From contig CBDIHP010000010.1 in NCBI GenBank assembly GCA_965279195.1, positions 1-52,226 on the forward strand: a DNA stretch of 52,226 nt, written 5' to 3'. The notes below the pieces were generated by a model. It saw nothing but the letters and a program-made list of their open reading frames with translations, was not told where the DNA came from and made no database searches. Positions 43,281 to 52,165 of the stretch are shown here, in pieces. This DNA comes from CBDIHP01 sp965279195 (GTDB lineage: Bacteria > Planctomycetota > Planctomycetia > Isosphaerales > Isosphaeraceae). Each line of letters opens with the position of its first letter. The stretch's first letter is position 1. Position numbers and translations under genes: made by a program.

Positions 43281-46200
43281 TCATTCGAACGGATCGAGCG
43301 GGAACACACGATCATAGAGTGATCCCAGGACTTCTTGATACTCGCGATCGTCCCGGAGGAACCGGAAGGGGCCGTCGGCATCGAACAGGTCGACGTCCTT
43401 GAAGCCGGCGGCGACGGCCTGTCGCAGTGCGGAGAGGGACTCGCGCAAGCGGCCGGGGTCGTGCTCGACGAGCAGGGCGAGGTCGGCGGCGGCCTCGGCG
43501 AGTTCGCGCGGGTTCGGATTCAGGATCAGCCAGAGGCCGCGACGATTCCGGGCGGACTGAAGCGCCTCCGGAAAATCCCCTCGCTCGCGGAGGAGTTCGC
43601 CGAGGAGCCCGTGCTCCTCGCTGAGCGGTTGTCGGAGGGATTCGGCCTCCGCGTCATCGGCCAGCAGGCTCGCGTGGATGTCGATGGCTTCGCGGATCGC
43701 CTTGAGGGCCTCGTCGAGCCGGCCGGCGTCCCCATGGCTCTCGGCCAGGCGGACGAGCGCGTTGGCGAGTCGGTTGCGCAGGACAGTGTCCTTCGGGCCG
43801 TTCCTGGCCAGGTCCCGGCGGAGGGCAACGACCTCGACCCGGGCCGTTGTGGCGTCGCGCCCGGCGTCCTCCTCCATGTAGCCGGACAGTTCGAGGAGCT
43901 GGGCGAGCGTGGATTGGACGTCTCGGTCGTCCGGCCGGGCCCGCCGTTCGGCGCGTGCGAATTCGATCGCCCGCGAGAGGGCGGGGGCGGCCACCTCCGG
44001 ATGACCGGTCTGGGCGGCGACGCTGGCGAGTTTCTCAAGGACGCTCAGCGCGACTAGGCGGGCCAGCGGATCGTGGCGACCCGGCTGGAGCAAGGGGGAG
44101 AGGATGCGGTCGGCCTCCTGGAAGGCATCGAGGGCGGCGTCCGGTTGCTCGTCCTCCTCGGCGAGGTCGCCCAGTTGCTCCAGGGCGCCGGCCAGGTCGG
44201 TGCGGAAGCGGACGACGTCGGGCTCGGCCTCTTGCAAGGATCGGAGAGTCTGGATGGCCTTCTGGACCGCTGACCTCGCCTGCTCGGGGCGTTCCTGGAG
44301 GGCGTCGAGTCGGGCCAGGCTGCGGTACGCCTGGGCGAGGTCCGCCTTCGCTCGGGGATCGGGAGTGCCCCGGACCGCGGCTTCTAAGAGCAGGCCTGCC
44401 CGCGTCCAGGTTTTCCTCGCCTCCTCGATCCGACCCATCCTGACCTGGCGATCGCCGATCCGGCCGAGGGCATTCCCCAGCTCGCGAGGGGCATCGGTGA
44501 GCTGGGGGTGGCGACGCATCAGGGTTTCGAAATGCCTCGCGGCGGCGGCGTAATGCGGCTCGGGGTCGCCGCCGGTCCCCTCGGTGAACACCCCGAGGCG
44601 ATCCTCCGAGCGGGCGAGCCCTTCGAGATAAGCCGACGAGCCGGGGTGGTCGGCGACGAGCTGTTCGAGGCGGTCGCGGGACTGTTCATAGTTGGATTTC
44701 GCCCGGTCGGTCTCGCCGGTCTGGGCGAGCAGGTCGCCTCGGGTCTGACCCAGGCTCGCGAGCAGGTAGGCGGCCTCGGGGTCGTCGGGGCGAGCCTTGA
44801 GGCGGGCCTCGGTCAGCGCGATGGCACGTCCGATCGACTGCAATGCGGCCGGAAAGTCGCCCCGGGTCGATTCGAGGTTGGCCAGGTTGTTCAGGGTGGC
44901 GACGAGGTCCTCGCGGGCGTCTGGGGTGTCGGGGCGGTCCTTGTAGCGGGCCTCGCGGCTGGCGAGGATCCGGCGCTGGGCGTCCTCGGACTCCTTCGTC
45001 CGGCCGGTGGCGGCGAGGATCGTGGCGAGGTTGTTGAGGGCGCGGAGGGCGTCGCGGCGGTAGCGGGGGTGGTCGGGGTTCTCGGCGGCGAGCCGGTCGA
45101 GCAGGGCATACGCCTGGCGGACGTCGGCCTCGGCGTCGCCCAGGCGGCCGAGCTGGTGGAGCAGGATCGACCGACCGACCAGGCTGGAGGCCAGCGACTC
45201 GCGGGCGTTTGCATCGGCGGGGGCTTGCTTGACGATCCGGGCGAGGAGCCCGACGGCCTCCTCGTAGCTCTCGGCCGCCCGGGCGCGGTCGCCGGTCTCG
45301 GACTCGATCCGGGCCAGACGCCTGGCGGACTCGGCCGACTCGCGGAGGACGGCGGGGTCGGCCGAGTGGGCGGCGTCCTTGACGAACTCGCGGTAGTAGT
45401 CGCGCGCGTCGGCGAGCAGTTGCCGCCGGAAGTCATCCCCGCGCGGGGTTTCCTTGAGATCCCGGCTCTCGGCGAGCTGGGTAATGAGCGTGTCGACGAC
45501 CGTCTTCGCCTGCTGGAAGCTCGCCTCTGCCCGCGACCTGGCCTCGGCCTCGGAACGCCGGGCGCGGTCGGTGACGAGGCTCGCCACGGTGGCGACCGAT
45601 GCGATCGCGACGAGCGCGAACCCCGCTGCGACGGTCGCCTGCCGGTGCCGCCGGGTCCAGCGGGCGAGCCGCTCGGCGCGGGTCTCGGAGTAGGCCGAGA
45701 CGGGCTCGTCGGCGAGCCAGCGGTCGAGGTCGGCGGCCAGATCCGCGGGGTTGGCGTAGCGGTTGCCGGGAGCCTGTGCCATCGCCTTCCGGCAGATGGC
45801 GTCGAGGGGCTTCGGGACGTCGGGCCGGACGCTGCGCGGGGCGGGGAAGTCGCCCCTTTTGACTTTCTCCAGCAACGCGGTCAGCGAGTCCCCGCCGAAC
45901 GGAGGGCGGCCGGTGAGGATCTGGTAGAGGGTCGCGCCGAGGCTGTAGATGTCCGAGCGGGCGTCGATCTCCTCGGTGCGGCCCTCGGCCTGCTCGGGGC
46001 TCATGAAGCCCGGGGTTCCGATGAGCGAGCCGGGCAGGGTTTCGAACGAGCCGCTGAGCGCGGAAGGATCGATGGCGCGGGACTCGCCCGAGGGGCCGGC
46101 GGCCTCGCTCGTGCCCGACGCCCGGGCCAGGCCCCAGTCGACGACCAGGGTCTCGCCGTATCGGCCGACCATGATGTTGGCGGGCTTGAGGTCGCGGTGG

Positions 46201-46928
46201 ATCACCCCCCGGCTGTGGGCGTACGACAGGGTGTTGCAGACGTCGAGGAACCGGCGGAGGAGGGCACGCAGCCCGGGCGGGCGACGGGAAGGGTCCTGCT
46301 CGATCGCCCGGAAATGCTCGCGGATCTCGGCTTCAAGGCTGTCGCCGTGGATGAACCGCATGGCGTAGAACGGCCGGCCGTCGGGGTGCTGACCGAGGCC
46401 ATAGACCGGGACGATCCCCGGGTGCTCCAGCGCGCCGGTGATCTCGGCCTCGACCAGGAACCGCGCCCGGCTGGCCGGGTTCGCGGCGTGCCGCTCCTGG
46501 ATCTCCTTGAGCGCGACCTCCCGGCGCAGCTCCAGGTCGTGGGCCAGGTACACCTCGCCGAGCCCGCCCTTCGCGTGGGAACGGATCGACTGATACCGGG
46601 GCGAGGCGGGATCGATCGTCCGGAGGGACTCGCCCGGCGACGCCTCGGCCTGGGTGGCGTAGGGGTCGAGGGTCGGGTCGGGGACGGTGGGGACGGCCGT
46701 GGGGAAGTCGCCGCCGATCTGGTCGGCCAAGGTCGTCGGATCCGGCGGGCGCGTCTCCCCGGCCCCTCGCGCAGTGCGTTCCGCCAGCCAGGCGTTGAGG
46801 TCGAGCCCCGGCGTTTCGAGCCAGGCCTGGAGCGATTCGGCCAGCGTGGCGGGGTCGATGGAACCGGACTGCCTGAGCCGGACGGCCCAGCGGACGACCT
46901 CGTCTCCCGACAGCCGGCTCGGTTCCAT
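43281..46928 (-). CDS. Ser/Thr protein kinase with TPR-type repeats
   Basis: A 1215-residue membrane kinase. A short N-terminal region precedes the kinase domain at about 110-405, with KGGLGEVYLA, REVALKEI (catalytic Lys) and HRDLKPANIMV. The activation segment has DWG in place of DFG (VVDWGLAR), a common planctomycete variant that may alter regulation. A membrane helix at about 435-455 (QATVAAGFALVAIASVATVASLV) leads to a 700-residue outer part of helical repeats, many of TPR form (ARESLASSLVGRSILLHQLGRLGDAEADVRQAYALLD). The C-terminal part appears to bind protein partners. GGGAG lies nine bases before the ATG. It is divergent from nrnA and convergent with the legB-like gene. Confidence 0.93.
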   Translation of the reverse strand: MEPSRLSGDEVVRWAVRLRQSGSIDPATLAESLQAWLETPGLDLNAWLAERTARGAGETRPPDPTTLADQIGGDFPTAVPTVPDPTLDPYATQAEASPGESLRTIDPASPRYQSIRSHAKGGLGEVYLAHDLELRREVALKEIQERHAANPASRARFLVEAEITGALEHPGIVPVYGLGQHPDGRPFYAMRFIHGDSLEAEIREHFRAIEQDPSRRPPGLRALLRRFLDVCNTLSYAHSRGVIHRDLKPANIMVGRYGETLVVDWGLARASGTSEAAGPSGESRAIDPSALSGSFETLPGSLIGTPGFMSPEQAEGRTEEIDARSDIYSLGATLYQILTGRPPFGGDSLTALLEKVKRGDFPAPRSVRPDVPKPLDAICRKAMAQAPGNRYANPADLAADLDRWLADEPVSAYSETRAERLARWTRRHRQATVAAGFALVAIASVATVASLVTDRARRSEAEARSRAEASFQQAKTVVDTLITQLAESRDLKETPRGDDFRRQLLADARDYYREFVKDAAHSADPAVLRESAESARRLARIESETGDRARAAESYEEAVGLLARIVKQAPADANARESLASSLVGRSILLHQLGRLGDAEADVRQAYALLDRLAAENPDHPRYRRDALRALNNLATILAATGRTKESEDAQRRILASREARYKDRPDTPDAREDLVATLNNLANLESTRGDFPAALQSIGRAIALTEARLKARPDDPEAAYLLASLGQTRGDLLAQTGETDRAKSNYEQSRDRLEQLVADHPGSSAYLEGLARSEDRLGVFTEGTGGDPEPHYAAAARHFETLMRRHPQLTDAPRELGNALGRIGDRQVRMGRIEEARKTWTRAGLLLEAAVRGTPDPRAKADLAQAYRSLARLDALQERPEQARSAVQKAIQTLRSLQEAEPDVVRFRTDLAGALEQLGDLAEEDEQPDAALDAFQEADRILSPLLQPGRHDPLARLVALSVLEKLASVAAQTGHPEVAAPALSRAIEFARAERRARPDDRDVQSTLAQLLELSGYMEEDAGRDATTARVEVVALRRDLARNGPKDTVLRNRLANALVRLAESHGDAGRLDEALKAIREAIDIHASLLADDAEAESLRQPLSEEHGLLGELLRERGDFPEALQSARNRRGLWLILNPNPRELAEAAADLALLVEHDPGRLRESLSALRQAVAAGFKDVDLFDADGPFRFLRDDREYQEVLGSLYDRVFPLDPFE

Positions 46929-47112
46929 CGATAGTGACTCCCTTGATTGTCTTGGCCGTGGCGGAGGCCGCGCTGGAACTGCTCGCCCAGCGTTTACACG
47001 TGGGGGGCTCGCCTACGGGTGGGTACGCTGGCCGATGAGTATAGACCTCGGCCCGGATTCCTGTAAGCCGTTCGTTTTCCGCCGCTTGCGGCGATGGGGC
47101 GGCCGTCTGCGG

Positions 47113-47141
47113 TTGAACCGGGTCCGGGGGCGGCTTACAAT
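47113..47141 (+). promoter_or_regulatory. Sigma-70-type promoter of nrnA
   Basis: TTGAAC and TACAAT are separated by 17 bases and match the consensus at 5 of 6 positions each. The transcript would start near 47148, about 30 bases before the ATG. Confidence 0.7.
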
Positions 47142-47179
47142 GCGAGCGGAGTCCCCCACAACGAGGAAAGCCCGGCAAC

Positions 47180-48175
47180 ATGAGCATCTCCTGGTCGCCC
47201 CTGTCGGATCTGATCGCGTCGCACGATCGGTTCCTGGTCACGACGCACGTCCGCCCGGACGGCGACGCCCTCGGTTCGGTCGTCGGCATGGTCGGTCTGC
47301 TCCGGCAGAAGGGGAAGGACGTCCGGGCCGTCAACACCAGCAAGACGCCCGCCCGGTATGACTTCCTCGACCCGGACGGCAGCCTGTTCGAGCACTTCGG
47401 CACCCAGGTCCAGCCCGCGGACCTCGCCGACCGCGAGGCCGTGGTGATCCTCGACCTCTCCTCCTGGAGCCAGCTCGGCGAGATGGCCGGGTTCGTAAAG
47501 GAATTCCCCGGCCCCCGGGCGATCGTCGACCACCACGTCAGCCAGGACGACCTCGGCCCGAACGCCGTCTACCTCAAGGACACCAAGGCCGAGGCCACCG
47601 GCACGCTGGTCGTCCGGGCCTGCCACGCCCTCGGCGTGACCATCACCCCCGAGATGGCGACCGGCCTGCTGACCGCGATCGCCATGGATACCGGCTGGTT
47701 CCGGCACCCGAATACCTCGGCCGAGACCCTCCGCACCTGCGCCGGCCTGATCGACTCCGGCGCGCCTGTGGATGAGATCTACCGCCTGCTGTCCGAGCGG
47801 AACACCCTGGCCCGGCTGCGGCTGATGGGCGAGACGCTCACCAGTTTGCGGACGGAGCTCGACGGCCGGATCGCCTATGCCACGGTGACCCGCGAGGACT
47901 TTGACCGCACCGGGGCCGTGCCGCCGGACACCGAGGACCTGGTCGACTTCACGGTGAGCATCCGGGGGGTCGACGTCGGCCTGCTGTTCATCGAGCAGCA
48001 TCGCGGGGGGATCAAGCTGAGCATCCGGTCCCGCAACGGTCTGGACTGCGCCAGGCTGGTGGGCCAGTTCGGCGGCGGGGGCCACAAGGCGGCGGCGGGG
48101 GCGAACCTGCCGGATCCGCTCTCGGAGACCCTCCCGCGCGTGCTGGCGGCGGTCCGGGATGCCCTGACCGCTTGA
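47180..48175 (+). CDS. nrnA: DHH-family nanoRNase / pAp phosphatase
   Basis: A 331-residue cytoplasmic phosphoesterase of the NrnA type, which degrades 2-5 nt RNA fragments and may hydrolyse 3'-phosphoadenosine phosphate. The DHH domain has HVRPDGDALGS near the N-terminus, VVILDLSSW, then IVDHHVSQD with the metal-binding DHH. The DHHA1 domain ends in GQFGGGGHKAAAG, which binds the substrate. All metal ligands except the second Asp-motif are in the usual form; ILDLSS stands where many homologues have VDTA. GAGGAAAG lies before the ATG, and a strong promoter is just upstream. It precedes the Rieske gene but is separated by about 270 bases. Confidence 0.92.
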   Translation: MSISWSPLSDLIASHDRFLVTTHVRPDGDALGSVVGMVGLLRQKGKDVRAVNTSKTPARYDFLDPDGSLFEHFGTQVQPADLADREAVVILDLSSWSQLGEMAGFVKEFPGPRAIVDHHVSQDDLGPNAVYLKDTKAEATGTLVVRACHALGVTITPEMATGLLTAIAMDTGWFRHPNTSAETLRTCAGLIDSGAPVDEIYRLLSERNTLARLRLMGETLTSLRTELDGRIAYATVTREDFDRTGAVPPDTEDLVDFTVSIRGVDVGLLFIEQHRGGIKLSIRSRNGLDCARLVGQFGGGGHKAAAGANLPDPLSETLPRVLAAVRDALTA

Positions 48176-48236
48176 TCTGGACACGATTGTCTGCGATCGT
48201 GGCGGTGGTCGCGGCCGCCGCCGCGAGGTCCTTCTC

Positions 48237-48260
48237 ACCTGCATGAATGGTCATGCAGGT
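48237..48260. repeat. Perfect inverted repeat after nrnA
   Basis: ACCTGCATGA and TCATGCAGGT form a 10-bp stem with a 4-base ATGG loop, 61 bases past the nrnA stop. There is no T run. It could be a weak terminator or an operator ahead of the Rieske gene. The rest of the gap 48176-48448 shows nothing else. Confidence 0.5.
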
Positions 48261-48448
48261 TGCAACCCTGCGACAGACGCCCCGCCGCGCCCCGCCCCCG
48301 GCTGACGCCCCCGCCCCACGCGGTCCATGAGCAGGCCCGACACCCCACCCCCGCGACCACCGATTCGGGCCATCCGGCGAATCCCCCATTCGCCCCGGCG
48401 ACCTCGCCGCGCCCCGGCGGATTCCGCCTTCCCCCGAGAGGACACCCT

Positions 48449-48973
48449 ATGACGCGACGCGACTTCTATCGCCTCGGCACGATGCTGCTGGGAGGGGCGT
48501 CCACGCTCGTCCTGGCCGTGCCCGGGGCCAAGTATCTGCTCACGCCCCTTTCGAAGACCTCGAAGGCGGGCTCGCTACGGCCCCTGACGAACCTCAGCCA
48601 GCTCCAGGTCGGCGTGCCGCAGGCGTTCCCGATCATCGAGGAGCGCCAGGACGCCTGGGTCCGCTACCCCCGCGAGCCGGTCGGGTCCGTCTGGCTGATC
48701 CGCCAGCCCGACGGCGCCAGGGAGAAGGTCGTGGCGTTCACCGCCGAGTGCCCGCACCTCGGCTGCGCGGTGAACCTGTCGGAGGACCGCAAGAGCTTCC
48801 TCTGCCCCTGCCACACCAGCAAGTTCAAGTTCGACGGCGCGCCCGAGAACCAGGTCCCCCCGCGCGGCATGGACGCACTCGATGTCGAGATCTCCGCCGC
48901 CGCCGACCCGGTGGTGAGCGTCAAGTTCGAGCGGTTCCAGACCCAGTCGAAGGAGAAGAAGCCCCTTGCTTGA
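48449..48973 (+). CDS. Rieske [2Fe-2S] iron-sulfur protein
   Basis: A 174-residue Rieske subunit of a quinol-cytochrome c reductase. The N-terminus has a Tat-like signal anchor (TRRDFYRLG and a hydrophobic core at about 10-28). The cluster motifs are C101-P-H103-L-G-C106 and C119-P-C121-H122, so all four cluster ligands and the disulfide pair are present. Electrons pass from quinol through the cluster to the cytochrome b-c subunit encoded next. GAGAGG precedes the ATG at 48449; 63 upstream open codons are Pro-rich and non-coding in style. The stop overlaps the start of the cytochrome gene by 8 bases. Confidence 0.95.
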   Translation: MTRRDFYRLGTMLLGGASTLVLAVPGAKYLLTPLSKTSKAGSLRPLTNLSQLQVGVPQAFPIIEERQDAWVRYPREPVGSVWLIRQPDGAREKVVAFTAECPHLGCAVNLSEDRKSFLCPCHTSKFKFDGAPENQVPPRGMDALDVEISAAADPVVSVKFERFQTQSKEKKPLA

Positions 48974-50719
48974 CCAACTCACTCACTGGCTGGACGACCG
49001 CACCGGCTACAAGGCCCTCATGCACGAGGCACTTGAGGAGCCGATCCCCGGCGGGGCGCGCTGGAAGTACGCCTTCGGCTCCGCGCTCACGACCACCTTC
49101 ATGATGCAGTTCGTGACCGGGATCCTGCTGATGTTCTCCTACAGCCCGTCCTCGACGACGGCCTGGGGGAGCGTCTACTACATCAGCCACCAGATGGACC
49201 TCGGCTGGTTCGTCCGGGGGATCCACCACTTCGGCTCGCAGGCGATGGTGATCCTCCTGGGCTGCCACCTGATCCAGGTGCTCGTGGCCGGGGCGTATCG
49301 CTCCCCTCGCGAGTTCAACTGGTGGTTCGGCATGCTCCTGATGTTCGCCACCCTCGGCCTGAGCCTCACCGGCTACCTGCTCCCCTGGGACCAGAAGGGC
49401 TACTGGGCGACCAAGGTCGCCACCAACATCGCCGGCGGCGCCCCGGTCATCGGGCCCGCGATGCAGAAAGTCGTCGTCGGCGGGTCGGACTACGGCAACC
49501 AGACCCTGACCCGGTTCTACGGCCTGCACGTCGGCGTGCTGCCGGCGTTCCTGGTGATGAGCCTGGTCGCGCACATCGTCCTGTTCCGCAAGCACGGGAT
49601 CACCGCCCCCGCCAAGGCCGTGGGGACCGAGAAGTTCTGGCCCAAGCAGGTGTTCTACGACGTCGTGGTCAGCACCCTGATCCTCGGCATCCTGACCGCG
49701 CTGGTGCTCTACTTCCACGGGGCCGATCTCGACGCCCCCGCCGACCCGTCGAGCCCGGACTACCCGGCGCGGCCGGAGTGGTACTTCCTGTCGCTGTTCC
49801 AGATGCTCAAGCTCTTCCCGGGCGAGAGCGAGATGATCGGGACGATCATCATCCCCGGCGCGATCATGACCGTGCTGCTGCTGATGCCGTTCTTCGACAA
49901 GATCCTGCCGCGTAAGCTGTCGCACCTCCTGTGCGTGGGCTTCGTGCTGGCGCTGGTCGGCGGCGCGGGCTACCTGACGTTCGAGGCGATGCAGTCGGAC
50001 AGCAAGGACCCGGTCTACATCGCCGCCCGTGCCAAGGCGGACGAGACCCGCGAGCGGGCGTTGAAACTGGCCGAGACCGAGGGGATCCCCCCCGAGGGCG
50101 CGGCCTACCTCCTGGCCCGCGACCCGCTTCACCACGGCGGCGGCATCGTCGAGCAGAAGTGCCTCGGCTGCCACCGCATCGACAAGCTCAAGTCCGAGGG
50201 CGAGCAGTCGGCGCCGGATCTCACGGACTACGGCTCGAAGGCCTGGGTCCGCGGGCTGCTGGAGAAGCCGAACTCGGAGAAATACTTCGGCAAGGTCCCG
50301 CAGTGCGACGGCATGACGACCTGGAAGGAGAGTTCCAAGCTGACGGCGAAGGAACTCGACGAGGTCGCCGACTACGTCGCGGGCTTCGCGAAGATCCCCG
50401 TGGACGTCACGCCCGAGGAGTGGTCGGAGGACCCGAAGGTCAAGGGGCACCCCGGCCGGAAGTCGTTCGTGAAGGAGTGCGTCGACTGCCACACGGTCGG
50501 CGACATTCTCCAAGAAATCCGGCAAGACCCAGCCCGCCCCGGACCTCTTCGCCTGGGGATCGGACCGCTGGATCGACCGGATGATCCGCACCCCCGGCCA
50601 CCCCGCAGCTCTACGGCTACCTGGAGGCCGAGCAGAAGATGCCCGCCTTCGGGGAGCAGATGACCGCGAGCGACCTCAAGGCGATCGTGCGGTATCTGAA
50701 GGGTGATTACATCAAGTAG
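48966..50719 (+). CDS. Cytochrome b fused to c-type domains, apparent C-terminal frameshifts
   Basis: The membrane subunit of a bc-type quinol oxidase/reductase. Residues 1-340 form cytochrome b with subunit-IV part: heme ligands H87/H101 and H188/H203, and the quinol-site PEWY at 270-273. A first c-type domain has CLGCH (399-403) and a second CVDCH (505-509). The TTG start overlaps the Rieske stop and has AAGGAG upstream. From about 50495 the original frame turns into Arg/Pro-rich nonsense and ends at 50663. Frame 1 resumes good sequence at 50512 (KSGKTQPAPDLFAWGSDRWIDRM) and frame 2 from 50606 (QLYGYLEAEQKMPAFGEQM) to a stop at 50719. Two one-base insertions relative to a working gene explain this. 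As written, the axial Met of the second heme is lost. Sequencing error is as likely as mutation. Confidence 0.9.
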
Positions 50720-50776
50720 TTCGCCTTTGTCGTGTGCGACCGCCCCGCTCTCGCCCCGAGAGCGGGGCGGTTCGGT

Positions 50777-50947
50777 AGCGCTGGGCGAGGGTCTTCCGAC
50801 CCCCGCCCTTGCTGTCATCGAAGGAGACCACCCCGCCGGGTCTCCAGACCCGTTCTCTCACCCTGGAGGGGACGGGTCTGGAGACCCGGTTTCGCTGTCC
50901 CTCGCGCCGATGGTCGGGGCGGGGTCGGGAGCCCCTCGCCCAGCGCT
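50777..50947. repeat. MITE-like element with terminal inverted repeats and central hairpin, copy 2
   Basis: Ends at 50777-50807 and 50918-50947 are inverted repeats of about 30 bases with few differences, each bearing AGCGCTGGGCGAGG. Inside, 50836-50853 pairs perfectly with 50872-50889 (18 bp). It shares its layout and the GGGGCTCCGACCCC-type core with the element at 32223. It lies 57 bases after the cytochrome gene stop. No coding capacity. Confidence 0.65.
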
Positions 50948-51021
50948 TCCGCAGGAGGTAAGAAGAAGGGAGACGCCCCGGGATCCCCCAGCGAAAACCG
51001 GTCTCAAAAACGCTCCGGAAA

Positions 51022-51054
51022 AACTCAAGATTCGTCGTCGAATTTTCTTGAGTT
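51022..51054. promoter_or_regulatory. Operator-like nested inverted repeat overlapping a promoter
   Basis: AACTCAAGA (51022-51030) is the complement of TCTTGAGTT (51046-51054). A second palindrome, ATTCG-TCGT-CGAAT, is nested inside. The right arm covers the first bases of the -35 box at 51048. A dimeric repressor bound here would block the promoter (inference). Confidence 0.5.
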
Positions 51055-51076
51055 GGCGTTGGCGGGTCGCTAGACT
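51048..51076 (+). promoter_or_regulatory. Sigma-70-type promoter of the amidotransferase-like gene
   Basis: TTGAGT and TAGACT are separated by 17 bases. The predicted transcript has a leader of about 330 bases before the ATG at 51413. Confidence 0.5.
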
Positions 51077-51412
51077 CCATTCACCTTCGCGAAGAAGTGA
51101 CCTGGCACGACGCCGAACGGTCACCCAACCAAACGCTGCGAGTGCAACTCAGGCCGCTCATTTTGCCCGGCGGTGTGGCTTCAGGATCGAGGCCCCCGGC
51201 GATCGCATTGATGACCCGGCCCCACGCGTCGAACCCCTGCGGGATGGATCCCGGAACTGGGTCTCCACCATCTCGCCGATCTTCCAGAAATGCGGGCTGC
51301 CGCCCCGTGCATGATGCACGTCGAACCCTCGTGGACGCACGCCGTGCCGTCTGCGCGGGGTGGTCATCGAACGGATTTCGCTGACGCCAACGCCTAGGAA
51401 GGGAAGCCAGCC
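51077..51412 (+). other. Long leader of the amidotransferase-like gene
   Basis: These 336 bases lie between a candidate promoter and the ATG. I find no convincing gene, riboswitch or terminator in them. A short open frame on the plus strand here has no family resemblance and no ribosome site. Confidence 0.4.
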
Positions 51413-52165
51413 ATGAAGGATCGGCCTCTGATCGGCATCAATTCCGACTATCGCGCGGCCGTTAAGGGTCGCATGGCCCACAGCTTCATCCACAGCGGCT
51501 ATTACGACGCGCTGCTCTCGGCCGGGGCCCTGCCGGTGATCCTGCCCCCGCTGACCAAGGAGCACGACCTCGCCCCCATCCTCGACCACCTCGACGGCGT
51601 GCTGCTGACCGGCGGCGACGACCTCGACCCCAAGAAGATGGGACTGGCCCCGCACCCCTCGGTCACCGTCATGGCCGAGCGTCGCGAGAACACCGACCGC
51701 CTCCTCTGTCGGCTGATCCAGCAGCGCAAGATGCCCGTGCTCGGCATCGGGGTCGGCATGCAGGAACTCAACGTCTGCCTCGGCGGCGGGATCTTCCTGC
51801 ACCTGCCCGAAGACCTGCCTCGCTGCATCCCGCACCGCGACCCCCAGGGCGGCCCGCATCGCCACACCGTGGTCATGGAGCCGGGCACCCGCCTGGAAGA
51901 GATCTACGGGCCGGGCGAGATCCGGGTCAACAGCTACCACCACCAGGGCATCCGCAAGCTCGCCCCCGGCCTCCGCTCGTCGGCGCTCGCGCCCGACGGC
52001 CTGATCGAGGCGTTCGAGGGCAAGGACCCGAGCTGGTGGCTGGTCGGCGTGCAGTGGCACCCCGAGAACGAGGGGAACATCTCGCTCGACATGCAGCTCA
52101 TCGAGGCATTTACGTCGGCCGCGGCGACCTACAAGTCGAGCCCGGCCCTCGCGAAGGTCGGCTGA
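51413..52165 (+). CDS. Peptidase C26-like protein lacking the nucleophilic Cys
   Basis: A 250-residue class I glutamine-amidotransferase-like protein of the gamma-glutamyl-GABA hydrolase (PuuD) family. The chain shows GINSDYRAA, the VLLTGGDDLDP block, the nucleophile-elbow region and the C-terminal VGVQWHPENEG with the His and Glu of the triad. At the elbow, PuuD-type enzymes have LGICRGMQ; this one reads LGIGVGMQ, with Gly113 in place of the Cys and Val114 in place of Arg. It therefore cannot use the standard thiol mechanism and may be a binding or scaffolding protein. AGGAAGGGAAG precedes the ATG. A long leader with an operator-like repeat lies upstream. There are no putrescine or polyamine genes nearby. 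Confidence 0.88.
   Translation: MKDRPLIGINSDYRAAVKGRMAHSFIHSGYYDALLSAGALPVILPPLTKEHDLAPILDHLDGVLLTGGDDLDPKKMGLAPHPSVTVMAERRENTDRLLCRLIQQRKMPVLGIGVGMQELNVCLGGGIFLHLPEDLPRCIPHRDPQGGPHRHTVVMEPGTRLEEIYGPGEIRVNSYHHQGIRKLAPGLRSSALAPDGLIEAFEGKDPSWWLVGVQWHPENEGNISLDMQLIEAFTSAAATYKSSPALAKVG

Noticed and set aside
44508..46934. 808-codon open frame on the plus strand, opposite the TPR kinase
   Set aside because: It is the GC-rich complement of a well-supported kinase gene, rich in Gly, Val, Arg and Asp with no family motif and no ribosome site.
48260..48448. N-terminal extension of the Rieske protein from an upstream ATG at 48260
   Set aside because: The 63 added residues are Pro/Arg-rich and would bury the Tat-like signal; the ATG at 48449 has a clear ribosome site.
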